Assembly: GCA_010014835.2 (NCBI GenBank)
Contig: JAAAKB020307826.1
Span: forward strand, 1 to 25,450
Source: Apostichopus leukothele
Taxonomy: Eukaryota > Echinodermata > Holothuroidea > Aspidochirotida > Stichopodidae
Reading direction: 5' to 3'
Length of the DNA: 25,450 nucleotides
Shown here: piece after piece, positions 1-10,883 of the stretch
Position numbering within the stretch: position 1 is the first letter of the stretch
How the letters are laid out: each line of letters opens with the position of its first letter
Program-made: the position numbers and the translations under genes
Notes under the pieces: model-generated
What the model was told of the DNA's origin: nothing
What the model saw: the letters and a program-made list of their open reading frames with translations, nothing else
Databases searched by the model: none

Positions 1-80
1 ATTACCATTACACTATCTTATATAAAAACAGCTTAGATTTTCTTTATCTGGAATTAATATTGCCTGTGTTTTAAAAGGTT

Positions 81-462
81 TTGATGAACTTAATTATTGA
101 ATTGCATTTCTTTGTCTTGTTTTGTATTACATTGTATTTTATTGTATTATACTGTATTGTATTGCATTGTAATGCATTGCATTTTATTTTTTTGCCTTGC
201 ATTTTATTGTATTGTATTGTATTCTATTGTATTGTATTGCATTATAATGCATTGTATTTTATTGTGTTGTGTAATACATTGTATTGTCTTTTATTGTCTT
301 CTACTGTATTGTATTGCAGTTAATTATATTGCATTGTATTGCATTGTATTGCATGATAATGCATTGCATCTTAATTTATTGCATTTTATTGTATTGTATT
401 GCATTGCATTTTATTGTCTTGCATTGCATTTTATTGTCTTGTATTATATTGTGTTGTCTGCA
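81..462. repeat. Pentanucleotide (ATTGT/ATTGC) microsatellite in an intron
   Basis: Almost every five bases read ATTGT, ATTGC, ATTTT or close variants for about 370 bases. The tract contains many small palindromes such as AATGCATT and GCATTATAATGC, which could form hairpins. It is open in several frames on both strands only because its composition lacks stops; the resulting Cys/Leu/Ile/Tyr-rich translations are artefacts. It lies just upstream of the acceptor at 504-505, inside an intron of the HEATR4-like gene. Confidence 0.9.
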
Positions 463-505
463 CGTGTGGATTTCCCAATGATATAACTGACCCTTTGTTC
501 TATAG

Positions 506-3500
506 TTGACGAATGGAGAAGCAAGTGGAACCTGAGTAACAAATGGTACGACAGCTCGGTAGAGGACTTGGAAAGGGACCTGAAAGATCTGAATGAACAT
601 GTGAGGCTACAGGCAGTGGCTACCATAGCCAGAGCATCAACCTACCGCCCTGCTCCAGAGCCCGGTGTCCCTATAAAAGGTATGTTAATCCACCTACTGC
701 CCTGCTCCAGAGTCCGGTGTCCCTATAAAAGGTATGTTAATCCACCTACTGCCCTGTTCCAGAGCCCGGTATCCCTATAAAAGGTATGTTAGTTCACCTA
801 CCACCCTGCTCCAGAGCCTGGTATCCCTATAAAAGGTATGTTGTCCACCTACTGCCCTGCCCCAGAGCCTGGTATCCCTTTAATAGGTATGTTATTCCAC
901 CTGATGCCCTGCTCCAGAGCCCAGTATCCCTGTAGGTATGTTAATCCACCTACTGCCTTGCTCCAGAGCTAGGTGTCCTTATAAAAGGTACACTCACCCT
1001 AAATCCTATCATAACATCCTATCACAACCATATCTGTTCATGGTGAAGTGACTATTTTGTCTTCTACTATATCAAGTGAGCATCCAATCAAATTATTGGA
1101 TGAACATTAGTAAATAATTAATTCAATGAATTTAAATATTTTTCATTGGTTTCCTGTCAGTTTATTTCTACAGTGCAAATGCTTCTATATCTATTTATAA
1201 TATATGGTAATAATATGTATATGATTATTTATCTAGCTGTCTGCAAGGTCTGTGCAATGTCTTTCATTGTACATTTCTTTTAATTCCTCAAATCTTTCTG
1301 TTCCGTGTGCAGACACAATTTCAAGATTTCGAAGACAGAGAGCTGATCAGACTGTAAACGATTCGCAGGGAATATTACCAGAGACGCTTGTTAAATCGAT
1401 TGAGGGCGCACTGCATGACTCCAGTCACAGAGTCAGAGTCACGGCTGCCATTACACTCTATACGTTAAGCAGGCCCAATGAAGAGGTGAGTTACAAATGA
1501 TTAATTCTTGTACATATTAGGTACTCTCCCCATCTTCTTTATGCTAGATATTAGTTATGTGGCCTTGCTTGGGGTCTGTCGTCCATCTAGCCCTCATAAT
1601 CCATAGAACTCATGGTATTAGATGTATGACACTGTCCAAGTGAGACAATAATCATTTTTAACTTTTTACAGTTCCATTTCCTGTTATTACTGACTCCACA
1701 TGTTGACAGCTCACTGTTCCAAATCTCCTGATCCTTGGGCTTAAGTTTACCTCCTTTTGTACCCCCAATGATCTGAAAAGGAAATTCAAGATAAATTACT
1801 GGAGGATAAAAAGCCTCACAGGATGAACTTACCTTCAATGAAGAGAGAAAAACTCTGATAACTAAATGTTGCCAAATGAATTGCATGTCAGCCATGTTTT
1901 GTCTCTTGATAAGTAAGTCCCAAATGATGAATTTTCTTTTGCCAAAATCTTTTCCGGTTCTTTCTGATCTTATCATCATCCATCATTGAGTGTTAACGAT
2001 TGGGACTCTGGCTTATGAAAGTGACCACACATTCAGGTTATTGTACGAGGTTGGGGTCAATTCCTGATGAACTGATGGCTCAGTTTCAATTCCAGAACTG
2101 GACCTGTACTGTATTAAAACATAATAGAGAATAATTGGGACAAATAATTCACAGAACCTATGAAATGTAAACTAAAGTTTGTTGAAATACTTGTATCAAG
2201 ATCAAGGTGAAAAGTATTCCTTAAAGTTATTGGCTCTGTCTGTTAACATGAGCACATTTGAGTATTTTGTTCATTTTTCTTGCAATAATTTTTATCCTTT
2301 GTACTTGATATTTCATTGAAGCCCTCCAGTGACATGGTAAGTGTAATCGATGTCACATCTTATAAATTTCTGCACCTGCACAAAACTTTCACTCGGTTGC
2401 AACTAGTTTGTGAAAACTCATGAAACAGTGAACAGAACTTATGGAGGATCAATCTTTCTGTGATAATGTAAATATCAAATCACTCCATTTAACAGAAAAA
2501 TAAGCAGAAGAAGGGAAAAAAGTACTACACACCATCTGGTATCCTTTTGTGTTATGTAATGTAAACAACTTGTAGAAAGAGAAGGCTTTGTAAATTTATA
2601 GGCCAAACCACTCTCTGTAGCAGGAACAAAAAAATCACCAAAAACGATTTTGTATCCTCTGCAGTTATGTAATTTTAGTAATAACTTGTAACAATTTGGA
2701 GCAAGGTAATATTTAAAATCTTATTGAAGAATGGATTTCAAAATTTACCAGGTGAAGATTTTTAAATTAGAAAGAAGATACATATTTTTTTTTCTAAAAT
2801 GGGACATACTTTTTTCTGAAATGGGACAAATGAAAGTGTCTGTGAGTATCATTAATAGTAATTACTACCACAGTCACTCGGGGACAACAAAAGTGTCCAT
2901 GAGTACGTAGTTTAGCTCACTTGCAATAGATTGAAAACCACACAAAGTTATTAATTTAATTAACTGCACATAGTTTGGCATTGCTTGCACAACAATAATA
3001 CAATGTAGTCTTGAATGTTAATGCAGAAGTTAGGTTTCATTAATCGTGATGTTAAGTTCAGCCAGACCTACTTTCTCTGAGTCTGGAAAAAGGTGATGAG
3101 AGCCTCATAGAAAACCTCATAAGTTTGCCTTGTTAGCTTTATTTGTGTATTTTGTCAAATATTCTTTTTAAACAGACTTTACTTTTAAACAACATGTAGC
3201 AAATCCTCTCCCACCCACCACCATTCCCTAACACCACCTTTTCCCACCTTGTGTTTTCACAATGTGAACTGAATTTTAATTTCTACTAACCAGCTACATG
3301 CAAGATGTAACACAATTGTCTTGCACCTATATTAATAAACAAATGCATAGGAAGATTAACAATCATTCTTGCTACCTATGTTAATAAACAAATGCATAGT
3401 AAGATTAACAATCATTCTTGCTTAATGTCAATAAACAAATTAGGTAATATGTTAATAAACAAATGCATAGGAAGATTAACAATCATTCTTGCTTATTGTT

Positions 3501-6500
3501 AATAAACAAATGAGGTAATATGTTAATAAACAAATATATATGAAGATTAGCAATCATTCTTGCTATTATGGGTTTTATTTTGAGATACTGGTCTTACTCT
3601 TCTTAATTGAGAAGACTACCTGTGGAAAATGTTTGTCTGTCAGTCTATCTGTCTGTTGTTGCTTTGATCATAACGGACCCTGTTTTATATTGGATTTATG
3701 AATACCAATGTCAAGAAGGTTGAAAATTTGAAAAGATGTGAGGAGTTAAGAAGGTTGATAGATTAAAAAAATTGTATTCTTAAAGCCAACTGTATGCAGA
3801 CAAGAGAAAGGTATAAATTTAAATATATTTATACATCAGTTCAGATTAATTCACATGATAATATTAAAGATTCAAATCAAGGTGAAATGCATTACACTTT
3901 CTACAGGATTACTTATGATTAGTTATCCTATTTTTGTGTTACAATTCTAAATAGGCCAAGGCCCTGCTGAACGACATCATCAGAACCGGTACACCACCGG
4001 AACGATGGGCTGCTGCCCAGTGTTTGGCTCATGCCGGAGTCTGTGATTCTTACGTGGTTGGTGAGCTGGTCAACCAATTGTTCAGCAGTGAGGACATTGT
4101 GAAACATGAGCAATGTGTGACACATCTCTCTAAGCTGAGCCAGAACTCTTCCATCGTACACTCCATGGTAGCAGAACAGCTGAACAGCACCAGTTGGAGA
4201 AGGCGAATTGTGGCCTGCAAGGTTCTACCGAGACTTCATGGAGTTGTCAATAAGGTACTGTGATCTCTATTGAATGGGCTCCCCAACTGTGAACAAAATT
4301 AATAGAGGGCGCTGTTATATCGGTCCTGTCTAGTTATGGGAAACTTGACAAGCTGTTGCAATGAATTTAGTGCTGTGGGTATTATTGGTAGTAGCATAGG
4401 GTCACCATGAGTTCATGACTAAAACCCTATAAAACAAGTATATTATTAATATTGAAATTTCTGAAAGTGGTGATGGGAAGTTTCAATTCAAACTAACTGT
4501 TTTATGCACTTTAACTTGTGTTTTCCAAAGCATACATTTTCGTTTGGTGCAAACAGCAAAGTGGAACCTTGAATTTGCCAATCACCCAGTGCATCTATGT
4601 AAGTTCATCTTATGTTGTCATGCAACATATCGTACTGAGAGGCCTAAAGAGAACAAATCATGGATATCAAGACCCAGAGCCATATGAAGGCAAACTGTCT
4701 ACAGCATAGTTTAAGAATTCTCAACTCATTAAATTCTCTTTCAGAATCTTAGACAAAGATAACTATTAGTCATAAACAGCACTTTAGAAAAGTTTACTTC
4801 AGTGACAGATCAGTTATGGGTATCTCTCTGAAGTAATAGATATAATTTGATGTTGTCTGTCTTGGTACAGGATATTACTCACAAATTGACCAATTTGATG
4901 TGGAATGACTGGCACAAGGAGGTGAGGATGATAGCAGCCCAGACCCTGGGGAAGACCGGTCACGGAAAAGAAGTCCACGATGATCTACGAGACAGACTGC
5001 TTGAGGGAAATGAGAGAGATCAAATCGATTCTCTCTACAAGATTGGCCATTTAGGTGAGTTACAAGTACAGTAGATGTTCCAATACTATGTGTAAGATGT
5101 TTTTATTTTGGGATAATTTGTTAGTGTGACTTACAAAATGTTTTATAAGAACAGTAGGTTACCTTCCAGCTACACTGTAAAATGTGTCATTGTTGATGGC
5201 CATAATATTGGTCATTGAACTCTCCAAACATTAATCTTCCAAATATAGTTTACAGAAATGCTGCTTCATTCTAGATCTCAAGTATCGCAACACCAAAAAT
5301 CAAATAAATTACAGGTGTGTATGTTAGGTGCATGCTGCAAGTACATGCAAAAATGCAATAAATTACACGTGTGTATGTTAGGTGCATGCTGCAAGTACAT
5401 GCAAAAATGCAATAAATTACAGTTGTGTATTTTAGGTGCATGCTGCAAGTACATGCAAAAATGCAATGGAGGAGGGGTTGAGGAACATGCAAAGGTAAGT
5501 ATGAAAAGCTAAGTGGATGCTCGTTAGTTTCTGCCATTTGGTCTTATGGTCATTGTAAGTTCTAGATCTTAAAATTGAATTGGAAAAAGTATTTACAAAG
5601 GAGACAATTCTTTTCAAGAAAATGGAGGACTGACATATGTAAGGGAATGCCCTCTGCTGTATATATTAGCATGCTATTAATTTTTACATAATCATTAATG
5701 TGACACTGCCTAGTGCACATACTGTAGTCTAATTTCTGCTTGGCCATTGCCAAGTAAGATGGCCTGACATTTCAGTCCCGTCGGAATGTTCTTCAGAGGC
5801 AGTCTTCTTAATTTGCATTTGTAGAAATCTAATTTAAAGTTGTTGTGTGAATGAAGGTTTTATGTTTGCATGATTTATCAGGTATCATGACGGCCCGCCT
5901 CCTCCCAGCATACCTGAGATGTTTTGATGATGCCTACATCTCGGTGAGAATAGCTGCCACCAGCACTGCTGCTAAACTGGAACTGAAAGAGGATAAAGTT
6001 ATCAACAAACTTCTTTTCCTGACACAATATGACAATAACTGGAAAGTTAAAGCTCATGCAGTGAAAGGTAATAGATATGATCAGTTGATCTTTAGCTGTA
6101 ATAGAAACAAAATGTTTATCAAAACAGATTTAGGCTGAATTATATATTTCATCTCTTTCGTCTTATACAAAGTAGGATATTGGAATATTTATTGATACAT
6201 TATGATGTTAATTGCGTTGCATTTTCCAGTAAACTGCAGTTATCTGTTTGAAATGTTTGGTGTATGCACTGCCATATTTGAAATTCTGTTGATGCCACAA
6301 ATACAGGAAAGATATTATTGTTTCCATGAGATATAAAATACCATCTCTCAATTTTTATATATAAGAAGGATTTCATTGCAGTGGTGCTGGCAATTGTAGT
6401 GAAACAGACTTGATGCAAGTCAGTTATCGTATTTGATGAGCAATTTTACCCTTTTTCTGTGAAAGCAAAGCAATGATGAATAATATTTGTTTTTACAGTG

Positions 6501-8741
6501 GGTTTATTTCATCAGTTGGCTGATAATGTATAGCATTCTAACAACTTGCTACTTACAATATCAGTGGCTGTCTTTTCCTTTCATCTCGTTCTGTTTTCAA
6601 AATTGCTGCTACATTTACAAACCTTTTTAATTTTAGCTCTCGGTGTGATCGGAGAAGTTAACAACAGAATTACTGAAGCTGTTGTGTGGGCCTTAAGGTT
6701 TGAGGCACAGCCAGGGGTACGGGCAGAGGCATGCGGTGCTCTGGTAAGACTCGGTATCAAAGGAAAGGAGATCTCGACAATCCTTCAGGACAAACTCCTG
6801 GTTGAACTGGATCCAGTGGTCAGAAAGTAAGAGGGATATCTTTCATGTTTCAAAGTCATAACTAGTTGCCTCCAAAATATGCTAGTAAATCATATTATGG
6901 TCATTCAATAATGAAATTTCAGGAAACATTTTACGTTTGTTTCCTTCACTGAGATAGTTAATTGTGTATTCTACTCACTTCAATATTTGTAATGTGAGGG
7001 ATCAGTATTTTTTCGCCAATTTTTTCCTTAAGTCGCCAACTATATTAATAGGCAATTGAGGCAAGCCTGGTGTGAATCCTTCCATGCAAGACATACCAAC
7101 ATTTTTGGTTGTACCTGCAAACTTAATTAAGAGAAGAGGACAAGTGAAAGGTGCCTGAGGGCTCCAGAGGGTGTTACCCTCGCACCTATAAGCATCTTGA
7201 TATTTGAGAGCTCCAAAGAGTGGTACCCTCGCACCTATGAAGAGAAGTATTCTGAAAATGAATTTTTCATCTTGTTGTTGATCTTCATGTATTTTTGATG
7301 TTCTCTGATTAATGCACTACTCATGTTGTCTGTCTATATCTTTACATATCAAAAAAGGCTGGTAGTCTTTTGTTTATATCATAAACAAGTCTGCAAAGTT
7401 CTCCCACATGATCCAATTTTGAAATATCTCTCACTGCTTGCTGTGAACTATACATTCTCACCAAATTAGATTGAAGCAACTTTTCAATACCCTTAGTAGC
7501 TACTGGCAAAAATAAATTTGTAAGTTGTAAATAATAGGCCATGTGCTGTAAATATTTACCGACTGCTTTGAAAGAAATCTAGTAGAAGTATATATAGTAA
7601 GCTCTGATTTTTTTTCTCACTTTTATTGAAAATCAATTTGCAGACAACTTGCTATAGCCCTTGAAGCTCAGGGTGTCAGTTCTTCCGGTGACATGGAAAT
7701 GGTACAGCAAATTAAGGATGAAGTTCGTAGGCTCTGCACTCGCTTCAACATTGCAGCTAAAATAACCAAGAATGAAGAATGGGAGGCTAAACAAGAGAAT
7801 CACAGAGATATGTTCAACAGTAGTCCACATCTGTCAGAGTTTGAGGTATTTGTCTATATTTTAAGGTTACATTCAGGGTTAGATATCTTGTTTCCAATCT
7901 GAAGTCAGTGTTATGCCTTGATCATAAGAGCTGGTCTTTTGTTTGTTAGCAGAAGGGAACAATGAAAAGTACTGCAAAGAATAGATGTGGGAGGGAAAAC
8001 AAATTTGCATATTTTGCTTCCTGTTTTTGTTGTTATTCTACCAAGGAAATTTTTTTCGAATTCCTGCCTTTCTTCTTTCAGAGAAAACACAGGACACGTA
8101 CCCCTGTGGAAGCACAGACAAGACCCTCAACAAAACACAGTCAACGAACTAGAACACCAATCGTACAGATCACCTCAGAAGATGCTGACGACATCAGTAT
8201 TGCAGAGAGCTTTGATTCGTCACTACCACAGACTCCGACTGGCGAAGAGGATTCTCGGATGGGAAACCTTGAAGCCAGATCTCGTAGGAGCAGCATCATC
8301 AGTAGTTTGGGAACTATCGAGGAACCCACCGATGAAATGGAAATTGCCAGGGTCAAGAGTGGCAGCAGATCGAGAGAGGGAAGCCCAGGATGTACAAGAT
8401 CAAATAACTCAAGGTTGACTCCGGCGGAAAAGTTAGAAAAATTGATCGAAGTCTACGAGGGAACATGCTCGTACGACGAGTACGAAAAATATGTCCGGCC
8501 AGAAGAGGTGGAGAAGGGCACCGAGGTAGATGATTATGACGAGGAAGGAGGTATCGATGAGAAAAATTGGAAAAAGAATCTATATGAGGAGATGACTGAA
8601 GACATAAAGAAGGATGGAACTACAGCCAGAGATGTCTTGACAGCAGAGAATGAGGAAGATGATGATATCAAGGACAACTTTGACACTGCCACTCAGGAAC
8701 AAGCTCATGTGGTCCCCAAAGAAAGGGATGGAAAAGCATAA
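506..8741 (+). CDS. HEATR4: HEAT-repeat protein, HEATR4-like (3' part of gene, eight exons)
   Basis: Exons 506-679, 1313-1485, 3955-4254, 4871-5054, 5882-6067, 6637-6826, 7644-7845 and 8082-8741 all have GT donors and AG acceptors. They join in phase to give 688 codons and a TGA/TAA-terminated tail ending at 8741. The 5' part is outside the window: the first exon begins two bases into a codon. The first exon encodes a W-rich start and DLKDLNEHVRLQAVATIA. The following exons give paired-helix HEAT units, for example HKEVRMIAAQTLGKTG, DDAYISVRIAATSTAAKLEL and QPGVRAEACGALVRLGIKG. The last exon encodes a Ser/Arg-rich linker and an acidic Asp/Glu-rich C-terminus. The whole-protein resemblance is to animal HEATR4, whose function is poorly known; the assignment is by memory of family pattern, and another HEAT/armadillo protein is possible. 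Canonical AATAAA is not seen soon after the stop. Confidence 0.75.
641..990 (+). repeat. 49-52 bp minisatellite, seven copies, each with exon end and 5' splice site
   Basis: The last ~40 bases of the HEATR4-like exon (coding for YRPAPEPGVPIK) plus its donor (AAAAG|GTATGT) form the first copy of a tandem repeat that continues into the intron. Donor-like GT dinucleotides sit at 680, 732, 784, 836, 887, 936 and 988, so spacing is 52, 52, 52, 51, 49 and 52. Copies drift: copy 5 has TAATAG before GT and copy 7 has GTACAC after it. Only the first donor keeps the frame into the exon at 1313. The second shifts the frame, and a TAA at 778-780 closes the extended frame before donors 3-7. Confidence 0.93.
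1980..2112 (+). repeat. Possible tRNA-derived SINE fragment
   Basis: GAGTGTTAACG (about 1987) resembles a tRNA A box (consensus TRGCNNAGYNGG), and GGTCAATTCC (about 2055) resembles a B box (GWTCRANNCC), both on the plus strand about 60 bases apart. No clear tail or target duplication is seen. The call rests on weak promoter similarity only. Confidence 0.3.
3326..3565 (+). repeat. Intronic minisatellite rich in AATAAA
   Basis: Four degenerate copies of a unit containing TTAATAAACAAATGCATAG, then AAGATTAACAATCATTCTTG. The first two copies are about 46-49 bp. The last two are about 72 bp because they carry an extra AATAAACAAAT segment. AATAAA hexamers occur at 3334, 3383, 3430, 3454, 3501 and 3525, all in the sense orientation of the host gene. 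Confidence 0.9.
4255..4870 (+). other. HEATR4-like intron, unique sequence
   Basis: Intron between the exons ending 4254 (GTACTG donor) and starting 4871 (TTGGTACAG acceptor). It contains a 63-codon open frame at 4518-4709 that has no recognisable domain. I see no repeat or RNA gene in it. Confidence 0.7.
5301..5467 (+). repeat. 54 bp tandem repeat, three copies, intronic
   Basis: Full copies start at 5311, 5365 and 5419 (spacing 54 and 54), preceded by a partial copy. Each contains TTAGGTGCATGCTGCAAG and ACATGCAAAAATGCAA. Because 54 is a multiple of three and the unit has no stop in some frames, both strands give repetitive Cys/His-rich open frames of 62-88 codons, which I regard as artefacts. 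The third copy runs into a sequence that looks like an exon (AG acceptor at 5434-5435, GTAAGT at 5494), but that exon would break the HEATR4-like frame. Confidence 0.9.
6068..6636 (+). other. HEATR4-like intron
   Basis: AT-rich intron with a clear TTTTAATTTTAG acceptor at its end. No further exon, repeat or RNA gene was recognised. Confidence 0.7.
6827..7643 (+). other. HEATR4-like intron with a short tandem duplication
   Basis: Intron between phase-2 exon ends. At about 7157-7246 a ~50 bp segment is present twice: (G)AGGGCTCCAGAGGGTG, TTACCCTCGCACCTATAAG, then GAGAGCTCCAAAGAGTGG, TACCCTCGCACCTATGAAG. Nothing else was recognised. Confidence 0.7.
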
Positions 8742-9190
8742 CTCATCGTGTTTCAATAGTTGAATAATCTTCTTTGATCATGAGATGTGATATTGGACAT
8801 AACTTAATATTTGTTTGTATAAAACTCTGTCCATCATGACTTTTGTAACTAATTACTACTATGACGATTATTACAGAATAATTGATTTACAATGGAATCC
8901 TATAATACTGAGCATCTCTTTTTTAATCTACTTGATGAAAGCATCATTCAAATGATTCACCATGATCTCTGGAGAACAGCCAAATGCATTCAGATTTCAG
9001 AACACCGATTTCATTCTTTACCAAGTCTGCAGAAATTTGTTGGTGTTTGTTTTCTTTGCAATATGACAGTCATATGTTCACTATAAATGAGCTGTGAAGC
9101 AGTCAAACAGGCATGTCAATCAGGCTTCACCAGAAAAAGAGATTGGGGAGGGTACATCGGAGGACAAGTAATTCATTTATGGTGCAAGTA

Positions 9191-9290
9191 GCATATATAG
9201 AATATATACATATGTATAGAAGTAATTTATAGAATATATACATATGTATAGAAGTAATATATACAATATATACATATGTATAGAAGTAAC
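9191..9290. repeat. AT-rich tandem repeat, three copies
   Basis: A unit of about 31-34 bp, built around AATATATACATATGTATAGAAGTAA, is repeated three times. ATATACATATGTATA is almost self-complementary, so each copy could form a hairpin. Confidence 0.9.
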
Positions 9291-10068
9291 TGATCTTTAA
9301 TTTGTTTTCTTCTGACCTTCAATTTTTAGAGATATATGTGCTTCCTAAGACACCTAAGAAATGTTATTTTTGTCTTGACTGTTGACAATATTTTTATTTG
9401 AGGCACAAAAGTGCTGACAGGTTCCTTGTAAGACAATGAATCGTTTGTATTTTTTTGCTTTGCTAGAGATAAATATGGATATATATTTGTATCTGGTTTC
9501 TTTAAGTTTCTTTTCATTCATCTCAATCTCAAGCTGTACTGAAGATCACTTCTAGGATTTTAGGATATCACTTAAACCATTAACATCCCAACATCAAAAT
9601 TCTTCTCCCTCCACCCTCCCCTCTTTTCCCACCAGTTTGGTGAAAGTGAATTTGGTTGGCAAAATTAGATCATTTGGAAACACACTACACATATACATTT
9701 TGATGATACTTAGGACTGGGATTACAATTATAGTCGTAGGTTATTTGTTTCTCATTTTCCAGCTGCCAATAGGAACAACCTCCACCTGACCTCCTCCACT
9801 CAATTTAGAAACAGAACTAAAATATGGGCAGGAGGTGGGGAATGTTCTTTCTTCCCTTCTATCTTCCAAAATTCAGTGAATACCTTAAGAACTCCTCACC
9901 ATTTCTATACTGGCTGGTATTTTATAGAAAGTTTGTACCGCAGCAACTTATGACTGATTATTCATTTAGTTACCTTACGAGTGAAGCACAAGAAAGCAGA
10001 ATCATAATCTCGACATGAACCACAGAAAAGAGAACCATCACTTCCTGGTAACGCCTGATTTACAGTAC

Positions 10069-10074
10069 TTTATT
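10069..10074 (-). terminator. Candidate polyadenylation signal of MRPL35
   Basis: TTTATT on the plus strand is AATAAA on the MRPL35 strand, about 810 bases past the stop codon. I see no nearer canonical hexamer. This site and the resulting 3' UTR length are inferred. Confidence 0.35.
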
Positions 10075-10822
10075 TGCACCTCTATGTCTACAGTTGTACA
10101 AATCAAAGCCAAGAACAATATTTATGCTACAATTACCTACCGGTGATTCCAAAGTTTTTTTTTTTCTTAAACAGAAACATTAAGCCACAAGGAAAGATGA
10201 AAATCTCAAATAGTGTTTTCATACATCCTGTTTTAATCACAAATGATGCAGTGGTTTCCTATGCTCATCAATTCTTACTATCAAGGTAAAGCCAGACATC
10301 AATTTCTTCATTGTTTAAATCCAAAAGCCTCCAACTATAAGGGGAACATTACCAGTAACAACAGAAAGTTCATGGGTGAGCACTTGGCAATTGACTTTTT
10401 AACATTGCCTACCGAGAATACTTTTACAGAGTGAAACCATCAATGATTCATGCTTGCCTTCTCTTTTATGATAGATATTGCCATGGCAACACATATGAAA
10501 CTTTAGTTTTGCCGACCAAGTCAATACATATAAAGACTACAGAGTTAAGATTCTCCCAAAAAACATTCTGTTACTTATAAGCAAATTCAAGGCAGATCTG
10601 AGTACAAAGGTCATAGGGAGAGCTTTAACAAGCATACTCATTATGTGTCAACGTGTGTTGAATGATTAGAACAACTTTTAAATTTCTCCATCCAAGCCTG
10701 AAACAAAATGATTAAACAACCATGTATCATCTCCCGGCTGTGTAAGAGTTACAGCTCTTTGGAATCTTTATAATATTAGCAATTTAGAGATCACCTCCAG
10801 GTAACTGGTCTCTCTCCTTCAC

Positions 10823-10883
10823 TGTAACCATTCCTTGGTGTTGTCATGTGTAACCATTCCTTGGCATTGTCATGTGTAGCTAT
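10823..10883 (-). repeat. 26 bp tandem repeat adjoining the MRPL35 stop codon
   Basis: TGTAACCATTCCTTGG (plus strand) followed by TGTTGTCA or CATTGTCA occurs at 10823 and 10849. A more diverged copy starts at 10875 and overlaps the stop codon. It lies in the 3' UTR just past the coding end. Confidence 0.75.

Larger units (their letters stand above)
1486..3954 (+). other. Large intron of the HEATR4-like gene
   Basis: This 2.5 kb intron holds no coding exon I can support. It contains a possible tRNA-derived element near 1980-2110, AT-rich unique sequence, and the AATAAA-rich minisatellite at 3326-3565. A 130-codon open frame on the minus strand (1587-1979) resembles nothing I know and is more likely chance or an old repeat. 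Confidence 0.7.
8742..10883. other. Convergent 3' ends of HEATR4-like and MRPL35; no gene seen
   Basis: No open frame here exceeds about 70 codons or resembles a known protein. The left part should hold the HEATR4-like 3' UTR, for which I find no canonical AATAAA. The right part should hold the MRPL35 3' UTR, with an antisense AATAAA at 10069-10074. A ~32 bp AT-rich tandem repeat lies at 9191-9290. A polypyrimidine stretch lies near 9600-9635. Confidence 0.6.

Noticed and set aside
81-600. Cys/Leu/Ile-rich open frames on both strands over the ATTGT tract
   Set aside because: They come from the stop-poor pentanucleotide composition and have no coding features.
770-885. GTATCCCT words in the HEATR4-like minisatellite as U12 donors
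   Set aside because: They differ from GTATCCTT and lie just upstream of the working-type GTATGT donor; no matching acceptor or branch site was noticed.
1587-1979. 130-codon minus-strand open frame in a HEATR4-like intron
   Set aside because: No recognisable domain, no splice or homology support; may be chance or an old repeat.
5436-5493. An extra HEATR4-like exon within the third 54 bp repeat
   Set aside because: Its end phase does not match the exon at 5882; direct joining of 5054 to 5882 keeps the frame and the HEAT helix.
5258-5537. Repetitive Cys-rich small proteins on both strands (a possible secreted peptide or metallothionein-like gene)
   Set aside because: The frames result from a 54 bp intronic tandem repeat; no signal peptide and no separate promoter or transcript evidence.
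7962-8081. Alternative start or retained intron upstream of the last HEATR4-like exon
   Set aside because: The frame is open, but there is a good AG acceptor at 8080-8081 and the joined exon phases are fully consistent without it.
8892-10434. Several 60-70 codon open frames between the HEATR4-like gene and MRPL35
   Set aside because: Length is within chance expectation for AT-rich DNA, with no domain or splice structure.
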